Shown: positions 10,501-20,142, counted from the stretch's first letter. The stretch: 64,000 bases of DNA from Nepenthes gracilis (GCA_033239525.1 BSYO01000034.1:2542001-2606000), one strand, 5' to 3'. Notes: generated by a model not told the origin, from the sequence alone. Made by a program: numbers and translations.

Positions 10501-13486
10501 CGAACCAAGACACTCGGGACTTTTTACAAGATCCTAGTGTTTACCGCAGACCGATTGGCGAGACTCCTTTATCTCACCGTTACTAGACCCGATCTCTCAC
10601 ATTGTCCATATTTTGAGTCAATTCATGACTCAACCCACCTCTAGTCATCTGGCTGCAGCCCATCAAGTCTTGCGCTACCTCAAACAGAATCCAGGGCAAG
10701 GTATATTATTCTCTTCCACTTCTAACATTCAACTTCGAGCTTTTTGTGATGCAGATTGGGCTTCCTGTCCGGACACTCGAAGATCTATCACTGGCTACTG
10801 CACCTTCATTGGCAACTCCCTTATCTCCTGGAAATGCAAGAAACAATCCGTTATTTCCCGTTCGTCAGCAGAAGCAGAATATCGATCCATGGCTACTACT
10901 TGCTGCGAACTCACTTGGCTTCGTTATATCTTACGCGATTTGCGGATCCTTCACTCTCACGCTGCTGATCTCTACTGTGACAACCAAGCTGCTCTGCACA
11001 TTGCTGCTAATCCAGTTTTCCACGAAAGGACCAAGCACATTGAACTGGACTGTCATCTGGTTCGTGATAAGATTCAAGATGGGAGTGTTCGAACTCATTA
11101 CGTGACCACTCATAATCAACTTGCCGATATGTTCACCAAGATTTTACCGGCCCACCGGTTACACCTTCACTTATCCAAGCTGGGCATCCTAAATATATAT
11201 GCTCCACCTTGCGGGGGGGTATTAGAATATGGCAAGTAAATATATAGGGTGTATATATGCATAGGAAATATTGTATATTTTCTTTTTTTACTTTTTCCCG
11301 TTGTATTTCCTTTTTCTCCTTTTTGTATTTTCCTTTTTGGTTTTCGGCTGATCCTCCATATATTGGAGGCGCCCCTTTTCAGCAATATTCAATTCGGACT
11401 TTTAACCACAATGAAGAGCATGACTGGCGTCCGTCTCCCTCTTCCTTCGTCTCCTTCGTCTCCTTCATCCTAGCTTTCGATCCGTAACTTTACAACTCCT
11501 CTGCTGGGTGACATGTCCAGTACGCATGGCTGTGATCTAGTGTCTTGTGACATGGGACCATTGTTTTGTCTTTTCATCTTGAGGTTAGTGGGGTGTGCGG
11601 TGTCAAAACGTCTAACCTTGGGTGTCTCTTTTGCGTAGCAATTCCTTAGTGGAGCCTCCGGCGGGCACCGTATTTGTCGGGCACACGCCTGTAACCTGTT
11701 TAGAGGATTGGTGACAAATCCTCCTTTTTATCTTCTAGTAGCGTCTGCACTCCTCTACTGGGTGACATGTCCAGTACGCATGGCTGTGATCCAGTGTCTT
11801 GTGACATGGGACCATTGTTTTGTCCTTTCATCTTGAGGTTAGTGGGGTCTGCGGGGTCAAAACGTCTAACCTTGGGTGTCTCTTTTGCGTAGCAATTCCT
11901 CAGTGGAGCCTCCAAGTAGGCACTGTATATTTGTCGAGCACACGCCCAGAACTCCGTTTAGAGGATTGGTGACAAATCCTCCTTTTCATCTTCTAGTAGC
12001 GTCCGCGCTCCTCTGCTGGGTGACATGTCCAATACGCGTGGCTGTTTTCCAGTGTCTCGTGACATGGGACCATTGTTTTGTCCTTTCATCTTGAGGTTAG
12101 TGGGGTCAAAAACGTCTAACCTTGGGTGGCTCTTTTGCATAGCAATTCCTCAGTGGAGCCTCCGGCGGACACCATATTTGTTTGGCACACGCCGGTAACC
12201 TGTTTAGAGTATTGGTGGCAAATCCTTCTTCCCATCTTCTAGTAGCGTCCGTGCTTCTCTGCCGGGTGACATGTCCAATACGCGTGGCTGTTTTCCAGTG
12301 TCTCGTGACATGGGACCATTGTCTTGGCCTTCGAACTTGACGTTAGTCAAGTCTGCATGGTCAAAACGTCTTACCTTGGGTTGCTCTGGTCTTTATAGAA
12401 TTGACTCTTAGGCATGTTCTTTTCCATTTGGATCCTTAATTTTTTGCAGTCGGGTTTAGCTCAATTTCGTTGACCCCATAATGTCCACTAGTTTATGAGT
12501 AAACAAGGTCAATTTAATCTTAAATGTTATTGGAGTAAAAGTGATGATAAAACAAATATAGGATTAACAAAAAAATGCGAAATAAAATTAAGATTAAGGA
12601 AAAATACAAAAATAGAAAGAAATTATATTATCCTTTTGTGCTTTTTTTCATTTTGGCAAAGCAAGCAACTTTCTGTTGGTATGATAAATGGCTATGATTG
12701 GTTGGAGCATTTATTTCTAAAATTAAGAGAATTGGTAGGTGAGATTATTACAAGCGGCGCATCTTATTTGATCGATGGACTACAATTAATGAGCAATACA
12801 TTATAGATGGAAAAAATTTATGATTAATTTATAGTTTTCTTATCATACTAACACATATAAAGTCTTAATTTTCATCAAAAAAAAAAAAATATTTTATATG
12901 TTAAATCTTAATAATATGCCTGCTAATAATTTTTGACACCAAGTGTGGGTCGTTTGATGCTGAATTTTATCCAATTTGGTTGCAAAAATTTCAAAGGGTG
13001 AAATTGACACTGTTTTATTTTAATATACTTTTGTCTATAATAAATAGACTGAAATACTGATAAAAATATAAGCATTAATATCAGTTGTAATTATATGAAT
13101 ATTCGATATATCAGATAATATATATCGCTTTTAAATATGTATCAGGTGAAAAAAATTTTAATCATCGTAAATTTATAAATAAATATCTGTCAATATAATT
13201 AGTAAAGTTAGATTGATCGGGTTAATTGATCCCACTAAACATGAGCCAGTTCTACCACTATTAGGAATGAATAAACTCCTCAGGGAGTACCTAACCAATA
13301 TTTAATATTATACTAATTAGAGTCATTTCCTTCTCTTGTTGGCAGAATCATCCAGTTTTGATGTTGATTGGCTTTATCATACTTGGAGGCGAAGGTAACA
13401 TCTTAGAAAGGAAAATTCATACTTTAAATTATATTAATGGTGACATCCCTAACTTATATTTTATTTAGACCTGATTAATCTGTTGC

Positions 13487-13519
<33 letters not shown>

Positions 13520-16025
13520 TTCTCGAAAAAAAAAAATGCAGCTGCTATGGCATACAAGTCTCTTCCACTGAGGAAAGAAGTGCAGAAGGTAGTTCATCTG
13601 ACGTTGCACGCTGTGGCATTAGCGCTGGGGATCGTGGGCATTTATGCTGTTTTCAAGTTCCACGATGAGTCTCACATTACCAACTTATACAGCTTGCATT
13701 CATGGTTTGGGCTCGGCATTATTGTTCTCTATGCCATTCAGGTGTGTAATTTCCCCTGAACTATTCTTCAGCCAGATTATAGAATTATTTTCTTTTTTTC
13801 TTTTTTTTTATAATTTTTATAAAAAATAAATTTTTGGAAAGTGATTTTTGTATTTTTTGGTATTTGGTAGAACCTCGGTGAAAGAATAAGGGTGATAAAC
13901 GAATATTTTAAAAACTAATTGGTTTTTAAGTAAAACTTTCTGTGTTTCTTCAGCCAATAAAAGTAATATAATATAAAGTTAACTTATAGTCTGTGTAGTA
14001 TAAACGTACTAAATTTTAACTGACTTACTATCTACTTATAACATTTACCAAGGAATTTCTTAGACTTGCTCATAACGGTAAGACCGGATAGTTTTCAATC
14101 TTTTTATTGAACTTGCTTTACTTACTAGTGAATTTTTACACACTACTGAAATTTAGTGTTCACACCATCAACGCCGTACCAAAGGCTTTCGATCAAAATA
14201 AATAATAGAGATAAATATTGGTTGAGATAACTTTGATAATTTTATATTGAAATATCGGTTTGGTTTTTTCTAACATTGAATCTATTTTGCTTAGATATTG
14301 AGAGCGCAAAGGTTTGTAGCAAATCTTATGCATATCTTTAATGAAAAGAAGAGAGTATATATAGAATAGGTTGAAAATAGGTCAATAATATTACCTATAA
14401 AAAGAAGTAACAATTTCACACTTATGGGCTGCATAGGCGTGTATCAAGTGTAAACGTTCATCAGACGCAGATGTTTTAGACCAACTGCGCTTATAAGCCG
14501 CATAGGCACATCATTCGCTAGCGTTCTAGATATACTGTGCTCGTAAGTTGCATAGGCGTGTATTAGTTGTTAGCATTCTCGACAGAATCCATTTATGCGC
14601 TACTGGATAGGTATGCATGAGACGTGAGCATTTTAGACAAAATGTGCTCATGTGCTAAATAAATGCGTATCAGGGGCTGATGATTTAAATAAAATGCGCT
14701 CATGCATAGAACAGATGTACATTGGACGTAGAAATATTGGTTTCTGTTCTTTATGTGAATATTGTGAGCGCTAGTTTTTATTGATGCTTAAAATTTTTTC
14801 AGATCATCTGTTTTTCTAGTCATGGAATCTGTTAATATAATGCATCATTAATACTCGAAAATTATTTATTGGCATGTTTTGACGTTGTTTTGTCATGTAT
14901 ATGAAAGAAAATATGACAACAAATCAGTCTTAAGTTAGACTAAGTTGGTTCACCATATTAAATCTATACTTTTATCATTGCATCCGGCTTAGTAGAATAT
15001 ATATGAAAAAAGTAATAGAAAGAAAATCAACGTTTTATGCTGATAGATTTTTTTTAAAAAATTATTATCAAATATCTAAAATGCTGCCAATCAATTTTCT
15101 TTCAGTGGATATTTGGCTTTGTGATGTTCTTCTGGCCGGGAGGGGGCAAGGCGCTGAAGAACGATTCGCGTCCATGGCACGTGCTGTTTGGGACGTTCCT
15201 CTTCACCTTGGCAGTCGGCAACTCGACGTTAGGCTTCCTGGAGAAGCTCACGTTTCTCGAGATGTCCGGCGTGGCTAGACATGGCTCTGAGGCGTATCTC
15301 GTCAACTTCACCGCCATTGCCGCCGTCTTATACGGAGCCTTTGTTCTCTTGACGCTGGTTTCCTCCACGGACCAGGTGACCGCAGTGAGTATTGCTACTC
15401 TGCTATTTAGTCTATTCATTATTATACGGACCAACACAGTTGGATTAAGGGAGCTCCATCATTTTTTAGATTTAAATTTTTTATATTATAAAATTATAAC
15501 TATTTATTTAAAAATAAATTATCTAAATTTAAAGTATAATTTTATCCATCTCTTCAGGATAGAGGTAAAGTTTTATTTTGTCTAATCAAGCTATGAAATT
15601 TCATCTGTATTCATAAAATGCAAAATATGAAAATTATATTTTTTTTCTTATTTTTTAATTAAGATGGGAAAATACATAAATTTTGGCCTTAACCTTATAA
15701 GTATTATTTCCTATTTATTGAAAAGACAAAATATAAGCTAATTTTATAAATAGATAAAATTAGATAAAGATTAAGCACTTAAATTTATAATTTCTTAGAT
15801 TTCTTTTACATTCTAACGGTGAGTTTTTATCGTGACTATTTAGATAAATGAAATTATAAAAATAATTGTTTTTTTTTTTTATGATTTTAACTATTTAAAT
15901 TATTAGAATAAATTATTTTTTAATTAAAAAAATAATACAAATAAAAAAAATAGTGCTCCAGTCTTATGCTGTTAGTTCATTTTGTATGTGTATATGACTT
16001 GCTATTTCAGATTGATAAGCCTTGA
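4567..16025 (+). CDS. Trans-membrane cytochrome b561 (ascorbate-dependent ferrireductase type), five exons
   Basis: Coding exons are 4567-4704, 13346-13394, 13542-13741, 15106-15384 and 16011-16025. All introns are GT-AG and the joined frame encodes 226 residues, the usual size for plant cytochrome b561 proteins. These are di-heme membrane proteins, mostly of the tonoplast, that pass electrons from ascorbate across the membrane. The four family heme ligands are visible: His48 (NHPVLM), His81 (VVHLTLHA), His115 (SLHSW) and His154 (PWHV). Hydrophobic stretches fit the six-helix fold, and the start [10 protein letters not shown] fits the family N-terminus. Exon 5 adds only Ile-Asp-Lys-Pro before TGA, so the very C-terminus is the least certain part. 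Intron 1 is 8,641 bp and carries a tandem array plus a copia element; introns 2-4 are 147, 1,364 and 626 bp. No frame damage is seen. Which paralogue it is cannot be told from this window. Confidence 0.93.
4705..6289. other. Intron 1, left part
   Basis: The donor GTAAGT at 4705 is canonical. The DNA is T-rich and intron-like to about 5230. A GC-richer stretch (about 5250-5530) follows that I do not recognise. Open frames here are short and have no family likeness. Confidence 0.6.
6290..6405 (+). repeat. Partial unit of a ~250 bp tandem array, left of the copia insertion
   Basis: This segment matches 11638-11748, the second half of the first full unit on the far side of the copia element. It contains the unit's small hairpin (GAGGATT-loop-AATCCTC, 6355-6375). 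Its last five bases, ACTCC, are the left target-site duplication. Confidence 0.85.
6406..6680 (+). repeat. 5' LTR of the copia element
   Basis: 275 bp, apparently identical to 11220-11494. It starts TATTAGAATATGG and ends CTTTACA, directly followed by the primer-binding site. Two small frames inside it recur unchanged in the 3' LTR and are not genes. Confidence 0.95.
6681..6692 (+). promoter_or_regulatory. Primer-binding site (initiator tRNA-Met)
   Basis: TGGTATCAGAG directly follows the 5' LTR. It is the standard plant copia site, complementary to the 3' end of initiator tRNA-Met, where minus-strand DNA synthesis starts. Confidence 0.9.
6692..7867 (+). CDS. gag: copia Gag protein with two zinc knuckles
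   Basis: An intact 391-codon frame. An ATG at 6680 is in frame but overlaps the LTR end and primer site, so 6692 (MEPPST) is the more likely start. The N-terminal part (about residues 25-75; [24 protein letters not shown]) is the copia-type gag domain of plant elements; the middle ([27 protein letters not shown]) is the UBN2-like capsid region. Two CX2CX4HX4C zinc knuckles follow, starting at residues 284 and 308, which bind nucleic acid during packaging. The product builds the virus-like particle around the element RNA. The frame ends TGA at 7865, exactly where the protease frame opens one base back. Confidence 0.9.
   Translation: MEPPSTLLETASNPAKSPTLHSHEHMHPQTLTDLTNPYRLEIGDNPAITLVTDLLTGDNYATWSRAMRRALRAKNKLQFIEGTIHKPSDPKDPFLRLGRQNDMVVSWIQNSVSPSIKSSVVFVEDAFEIWNELRDRFTQQNGPRIFQLKKSLASLLQEHDPVSIYYGKLKTLWDELLIYDPLPNCNCGEMKIFAAKYQRDCVIQFLMGLNDSYSNARDQIMMMDPLPSVNRVFSVIQQQEQQHQMLSAAAQNLNSMALTAKGNPGPFKGHTKINHHAKKERLFCVHCKIAGHSIQQCFKIGNSDAPVCTHCNKIGHVVEKCYLLHGFPPNHKFHGKTGNTNPSANLSSFKPCTENEGNHDDRIGLTKSQFKRSDLDSTKRRCSTVFDPMID
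7864..8616 (+). pseudogene. pol: copia pol, first open segment: protease and integrase N-terminal part
   Basis: This frame is shifted -1 relative to gag and begins right after a TGA at 7861. It contains the aspartic protease motif [11 protein letters not shown], then the GAG-pre-integrase zinc region (WHSRLGH with CTFCHMAK, an HHCC finger) and the first part of the integrase core including VHCDLWGP with the first catalytic Asp. It stops at 8616 through a frame break in an otherwise recognisable integrase core. There is no ATG at its beginning, so expression would need a frameshift from gag or a one-base error in the sequence. Confidence 0.85.
8617..8907 (+). pseudogene. pol: copia integrase core broken by several small indels
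   Basis: No long frame is open here, yet integrase core sequence can be read by changing frame: TIVDDASR, then SDNG (second catalytic Asp), then NGVVER (catalytic Glu region). The frame changes every few tens of bases, with single bases gained or lost. This is the most damaged part of the element, in contrast to the intact gag, protease and RNase H. Confidence 0.8.
8908..10612 (+). pseudogene. pol: copia pol: integrase C-terminus and reverse transcriptase, with compensated frameshifts
   Basis: The integrase C-terminal part ([41 protein letters not shown]) is followed by a linker and the copia reverse transcriptase: [36 protein letters not shown] and the active-site block [11 protein letters not shown] stretch around 10105-10180 is read one base out of frame, losing the usual [10 protein letters not shown] block, and a second around 10445-10600 is also shifted, although the frame stays open by chance. 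The enzyme cannot be functional as written. The connection domain before RNase H is affected too. Confidence 0.85.
10613..11239 (+). pseudogene. pol: copia pol: end of RT and RNase H
   Basis: This open segment in another frame begins [11 protein letters not shown] and carries the complete copia RNase [46 protein letters not shown] and the family ending [12 protein letters not shown]. The enzyme removes the RNA strand of the RNA-DNA hybrid. The frame runs through the purine tract and ends 20 bases into the 3' LTR. It has no start of its own and belongs to the broken pol polyprotein. Confidence 0.88.
11211..11219 (+). promoter_or_regulatory. Polypurine tract of the copia element
   Basis: GCGGGGGGG sits directly before the 3' LTR, where plus-strand DNA synthesis is primed. 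Confidence 0.8.
11220..11494 (+). repeat. 3' LTR of the copia element
   Basis: 275 bp and apparently identical base for base to 6406-6680. Followed by the right target duplication ACTCC. Confidence 0.95.
11495..12395 (+). repeat. ~250 bp tandem-repeat array in intron 1
   Basis: Units start at 11495, 11749, 12007 and 12253 (254, 258 and 246 bp apart; the last is partial). Each begins near CTCCTCTGCTGGGTGACATG and contains GGGACCATTGTTTTGTC, then CAAAACGTCTAACCTTGGG, GTGGAGCCTCC, and a 7 bp hairpin GAGGATT-GGTGACA-AATCCTC (decayed in the third unit). The left end of the array lies at 6290-6405. Repeated antisense frames within it are a consequence of the tandem structure. The repeat is not recognised. 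Confidence 0.9.
12396..13345. other. Intron 1, right part
   Basis: AT-rich intron sequence without a recognisable gene; the acceptor is TTGGCAG at 13345. The open frame at 12495-12806 has no family features. Confidence 0.6.
13487..13511. repeat. (TA)n in intron 2
   Basis: Short TA tract in the 147 bp second intron. Confidence 0.9.
14400..14740 (+). repeat. Degenerate ~52 bp minisatellite in intron 3
   Basis: About six decayed units repeat the theme GTGCTCATGTGC, then CATAGGCGTGTAT, then GAGCATTTTAGAC. The same theme occurs in LTR-like DNA at 32600-32960 and 35830-35950, so this is probably part of an old gypsy LTR embedded in intron 3. Confidence 0.6.
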
Positions 16026-16799
16026 CGCTTGCTTGCTTTTGGGAGGGAATTGGAGCAGTAGAAGGGCATTTTCGGAAGGCTATTTGAGTACATGCACTTG
16101 TATATTATTAGGATTTGCTACTATGTGATATCTGTTTATCTGTCTTTTAGTTATTATTATGATATTCTTGAGTGATATAATATTTATCTATTTATTAATA
16201 TATACATAAAAGTTAATGGAGTAGTCTCTCTGTAAATAGCTGTAAGAGTACTATCGTTAGAATGTTTTTTTAAATTGTCTAAATTAGATTGTCTGTTTTG
16301 CTGTTATAAATTTAGATATTCGATACAGTTTTTGTGATACATTATATTATCTATATTGATTGTTTATATTAATTAAATAATATTATTTTTGAAGGGTTTT
16401 AGAAATATTTGATATATTTTTAACCTATTATTTAACGATTGAATTTTATTTGTCATCGTTCAGTTGTATTATTTATTTTTAAATACATATTTTAAAGAAT
16501 GTTCTTTTTGGTGTGAGAATCATGTAAATTAGAGTCAAAATAAGTGGCAATAATGTCAATTACAAGAAAAATGACAGACATTGAACAGAAGAAGAGAAAA
16601 GGCCGGGAAAGAGAGGGCGTGAGCAGAATTTAAAATATCTAAATTAAGCCTTTTTTACTAATAAAATTTAAATTTTAGACATTTTAAAATAATTAAATAC
16701 TTTAATATGATTTTTTTTTTTAATTTAAATGTCAATGGTAAAAAAATGTGAGCCCTAAGCCCGATTTGTCTCCTTCTCTTAAAATTGTAGGCAGTGGAG
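16026..16799. other. 3' flank of the cytochrome b561 gene
   Basis: It should hold the 3' UTR and polyadenylation region; no precise site is claimed. AT-rich, with no other gene seen. Confidence 0.5.
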
Positions 16800-17000
16800 G
16801 AGAGATCAGGGAAGTTTTATCTCCTATAAAGATAAAATTTATTTTTTTATTAATTTAAGTTATTAATATTTAAATAAATAATTATAATTTAATTAAATTT
16901 TAAAATATAAAAAAATTAATTATAATTAATTAGTAAATTATAATTAGTTATTTTAAAATAAATAATTATAATATAAAAAATAATAATTATTTTTTTTAAA
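16800..17000. repeat. AT-rich foldback MITE, probable copy 2
   Basis: It resembles copies at 3770-3945 and 46018-46190 in its centre (AATAATTATAATTTAATTAA-type core) and in being self-complementary. The ends are less clear. Confidence 0.4.
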
Positions 17001-17099
17001 AGAAGAAGCTACTCCTAATCTATTCATAGCGCTTGAAATTAAAACCGAAAGTGACTCAGCCGCGCGTTGAAATTTTGATTACTTTTCAAGAGTGCGGGG

Positions 17100-17400
17100 A
17101 ATTTTAACGGTTTTAAATTAATTTATAGTTTATTTTTCAGTGGTGATTGACGTCACGCCAACGTTATAGTGACGTCTACACTGTTGAATTTTCTGTTAGC
17201 CTTCGCGTGCACGAGTAACAGAACGCAGGATCCCTGCATTTTCCTCCTGGGCCGTCGGATGAAACCGACGGCCCAGATTTTATTTTATTTTATTTTTTAA
17301 TCAACAATTTGGACGGATCTGGGCGTTTAATCGCTCTCTCACTTCTTCAACCCTAATCCCTAATCCTCTCATTCTCTCAAGCCCCTCGCCGTCGCCTCTC
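17100..17400 (+). promoter_or_regulatory. Promoter-like region with a perfect 12 bp hairpin and telobox-like motif
   Basis: A perfect inverted repeat, CTGGGCCGTCGG with a 6 bp loop, lies at 17247-17276. It is followed by a pyrimidine-rich stretch with AACCCTAATCCCTAA (from about 17350), typical of plant 5' regions. GC content is higher than nearby. I see no intact protein downstream, so this may be the promoter of a decayed gene or of the hairpin at 18333. Confidence 0.35.
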
Positions 17401-18332
17401 TATGCGTATCTCGCCCCTTCGGACAAAAGGTGACATGAGAACCGTCGCCGCTCGAAGCTTCCCGTTCTCCTGCACACCAGCCCGCATTTTGTCTTTTTTC
17501 ATTCTCATCCATCTCTCGAGGCTTCCCGTTTCTTGTCCTCCTCCCTCAACTCCTCACATCACCACCAATCCCTCAGTCAACCCATCTCCCGCGCCATACC
17601 CTGCCCCAGAATCAGTTCGCCTAATCCCACTAACTCACTTCTCATAGATTTTATATAAGCCATGGGGGCGGAAAACTTGGCCAAAACCAGAGAGGGGGAG
17701 AACGAAGAGAAAGAAAGAGAGAGAGAATGAACAATGAGAGGCGATCGAAGGAGAAGAAGAAAAGAGGGGTAAATCAATAGCTGCTCCACTGTGGCCAGTA
17801 CCTACCGCCGCGAGAGACATCGCCGTCGAAGCTACTGCCGTCGACTATTGAAGCCGCTACCGTAAGGGGCTTCAGTGATGCTACCATATCGAGGAAAGGG
17901 AAAACATCAGGCAAGTGATACTTCCTATTTCACCGATTTATTTGCAAGTGGTACTCCTTAGTTTCTCTATCGCAAATCCGTATTTCTCTTATTTTCTCCG
18001 TTTGCAAATATTTCTCCATATTTTCCGTGGCTTGAGAGAGAGGAAGAGAGGAAGAGAAACCGATCGAATCGAAGGATAAAGCACGATTTCATAGGAAATT
18101 TTGTTAATAGTGGAGAGAATCAAAATCACCTAGTGGGTTCCGTTATCGGTGCCGTTGTTCCGTGCCGATTTGCCGTTGGGAAAGGAAAATTAGGGCAACA
18201 GCAGAGCAGGGAGAAAGGAGGAGGAAGAAGGAAGAAAGGAGAGGGAAGGAAAAAGAAAAAGGAAAAGGAAAAAGAAAAAAATGAAAAAAACGAAGCATCG
18301 GATCAGGAGCTCAAAAGAGAGAGAATAAGAGA
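17401..18332. other. Leader-like, purine-rich stretch before the hairpin
   Basis: C-rich then purine-rich DNA resembling plant 5' leader sequence. The frames at 17402-17647 and 18133-18417 are low complexity and have no family likeness. No gene is called. Confidence 0.4.
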
Positions 18333-20125
18333 CAGAATGGGTGGTGGAAGATCAAACCTTCCCCATCCCCATCGGATCAGGAGGTTAGAAAAGAGAGAAT
18401 CGGTAATGCTGAAATAGAGAAAAAATAGGTGGTTCCCATCGAATTAGGAGCTCAGGAAAAGTTTAAAAGAGAGAGAATAGTGGTGGGAACCCATCGGGTT
18501 AGAAGATGATTTGAGAAGTTTTGCCTTTTTTTCAATCCAAATAAGAGGACAAAGAACTCAAATCCTCTTTCCCAAGTGTTGCAAAATAAATATTTTCCAA
18601 GCTTACAGGGCAGAAATGTTAAGCATTATCATTGCTTTTGTCACCATCAGTGCCGTTACCGCCTACCGGTATATTACCAAGAATCGTAAAGGTGCTTTTT
18701 CTATTTTTAATCAGGATCTCTCATTCCTTGATCAATATGTGTTTGTAATATCTTTTGGTATAGTCATAGATTGTTGAATTTCTATTTCTCGTAAACTTTT
18801 TGTTCGAATCTCAATGAGAAATTTGAAATATCTTTTGGTACCGTCATAGAGCCAAATTGATTTGAAAATAAATTTCATATTAAGATTTTAGGTACAAAAT
18901 GATAATATTGAACAGAACCTATTATATTAAAATGTTAAATTTGTTGAACAAAAACTAACACCATAAATATTCACCAAATCTTCGCCCCTCTGTTTTTTTC
19001 TTCTTTTGCTCTGCTTTGCTTTTTCGTCCCTCTGCCTTTCGCCTCTGTTTTTTTCTTCTTTTTTTATCTCTTTCCTTCCTCTTTCTTTCCTTCTTTCTGC
19101 CTTTCGGCAAAATCACCCGCTCTCTTCCTCTCTGGGCAGAATCCCTGATCAGCAGCACCCTTCCTCTATTTATAGAGGAGGGGTGATAATTAATAATTTT
19201 ATCGTTTTCTTCCCCCATTTTGTATGTAAAAATAAAAAACATAGATAAATAAATAATTATCACCCACCTCTATAAATAGAAGAAGGGTGCTGCTGATCAG
19301 GAGTTCTGCCCAGAGAGGAAGAGAGGGGGTGATTTTGCCAAGAGGCAGAAAGAAGGAAAAAAAGAGAGGGGAAAGAGATAGAACGATAAGAAAAAAACAG
19401 AGGCGATGCGAAAGGTAGAGGGACAAAAATGCGAAGCAGAGTAGAAGAAGAAAAAAACCGAGGGGCTAAGATTTGGTGAATATTTAGGGTGCTAGTTTTT
19501 GGTTTTACAAATTTAATATTTTAGTATATTAGGTTCTATTTAGAATTATCATTTTATACCTACAAATCTTAATATGAAATTTATTTTCAAATCAATTCGG
19601 CTCTATAACTGTACCAAAAGATATTTCAAACGTATTGTTGAGGTTCGATTAAAAAGCTTACAAGAAATAGAAATTCAACAATCTATAACTGTACCAAAAG
19701 ATATTACAAATATAGATTGACCAAGGAACGAGAGATTTTGATTAAAAATAGAAAAAGTACCTTTATGTTTTTTGGCAATGTACCGATAGGTGGTACCGAC
19801 ACTGATGGCGACAAAAGCGACGATAATGCTTAACATTTCAGTACCGTGAGCTTGGAAAACATTCATTGTGCAATAGTTGGTAGAGAGGGTTTGAGTTCTT
19901 TGTTCTCTTATTTGGATTGAAAGAAAGGCAAAACTTCTCAAATAATCTTCTGATCCGATGGGTTTCTACCACTATTCTCTCTCTTTTAAACTTTACTAGC
20001 GCTCCTGATCCGATGGGAACCACCTAATTTTTGTCTCTTTCGACATTACCTATTCTCTCTTTTCTAACCTCTTGATTTGATGGGGATGGGGAAGGTTTGA
20101 TCTTCCACAACCCATTATCTTTTTT
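18333..20125. repeat. ~1.8 kb imperfect inverted repeat (giant hairpin)
   Basis: The left arm (18333 to about 19200) is matched by its reverse complement on the right (about 19258-20125), with a loop of roughly 50-60 bases. By eye the arms are about 85% alike. A mirrored 88-codon frame is present in both (18511-18777 plus; 19675-19941 minus), each starting MRSFAF and sharing EMLSII and SIFNQ. It resembles no family I know, and divergence between the two is high for a conserved protein. The outer part holds 55-75 bp degenerate units around CCATCGGATCAGGAG (from 18295, mirrored near 19950-20095). Near the loop both arms contain CCTCTATTTATAGAGG or its variant. A transcript across it would fold back on itself. 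Confidence 0.9.
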
Positions 20126-20138
20126 ATCTTTTTCTTTT

Positions 20139-20142
<4 letters not shown>

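Larger units (their letters stand above)
6406..11494 (+). mobile_element. Complete-length Ty1/copia LTR retrotransposon inserted in intron 1
   Basis: The element is 5,089 bp. It has two 275 bp LTRs (6406-6680, 11220-11494), a 5 bp target duplication ACTCC on each side (6401-6405, 11495-11499), a primer-binding site for initiator tRNA-Met, gag, then protease, integrase, reverse transcriptase and RNase H in copia order, and a purine tract before the 3' LTR. It lies in the same orientation as the host gene, inside a tandem-repeat unit. Read by eye, the LTRs show no difference, which points to a very young insertion. Pol is broken by several small indels, so this copy cannot make a normal polyprotein as given. 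The LTRs run TATTAG to TTTACA, not the usual TG to CA at the left end. Confidence 0.95.

Noticed and set aside
11700..12140. Repeated antisense frames in the tandem array (about 60-71 codons)
   Set aside because: They recur because the DNA unit recurs; unit lengths of 246 and 258 bp and changing frames do not suggest selection on a protein.
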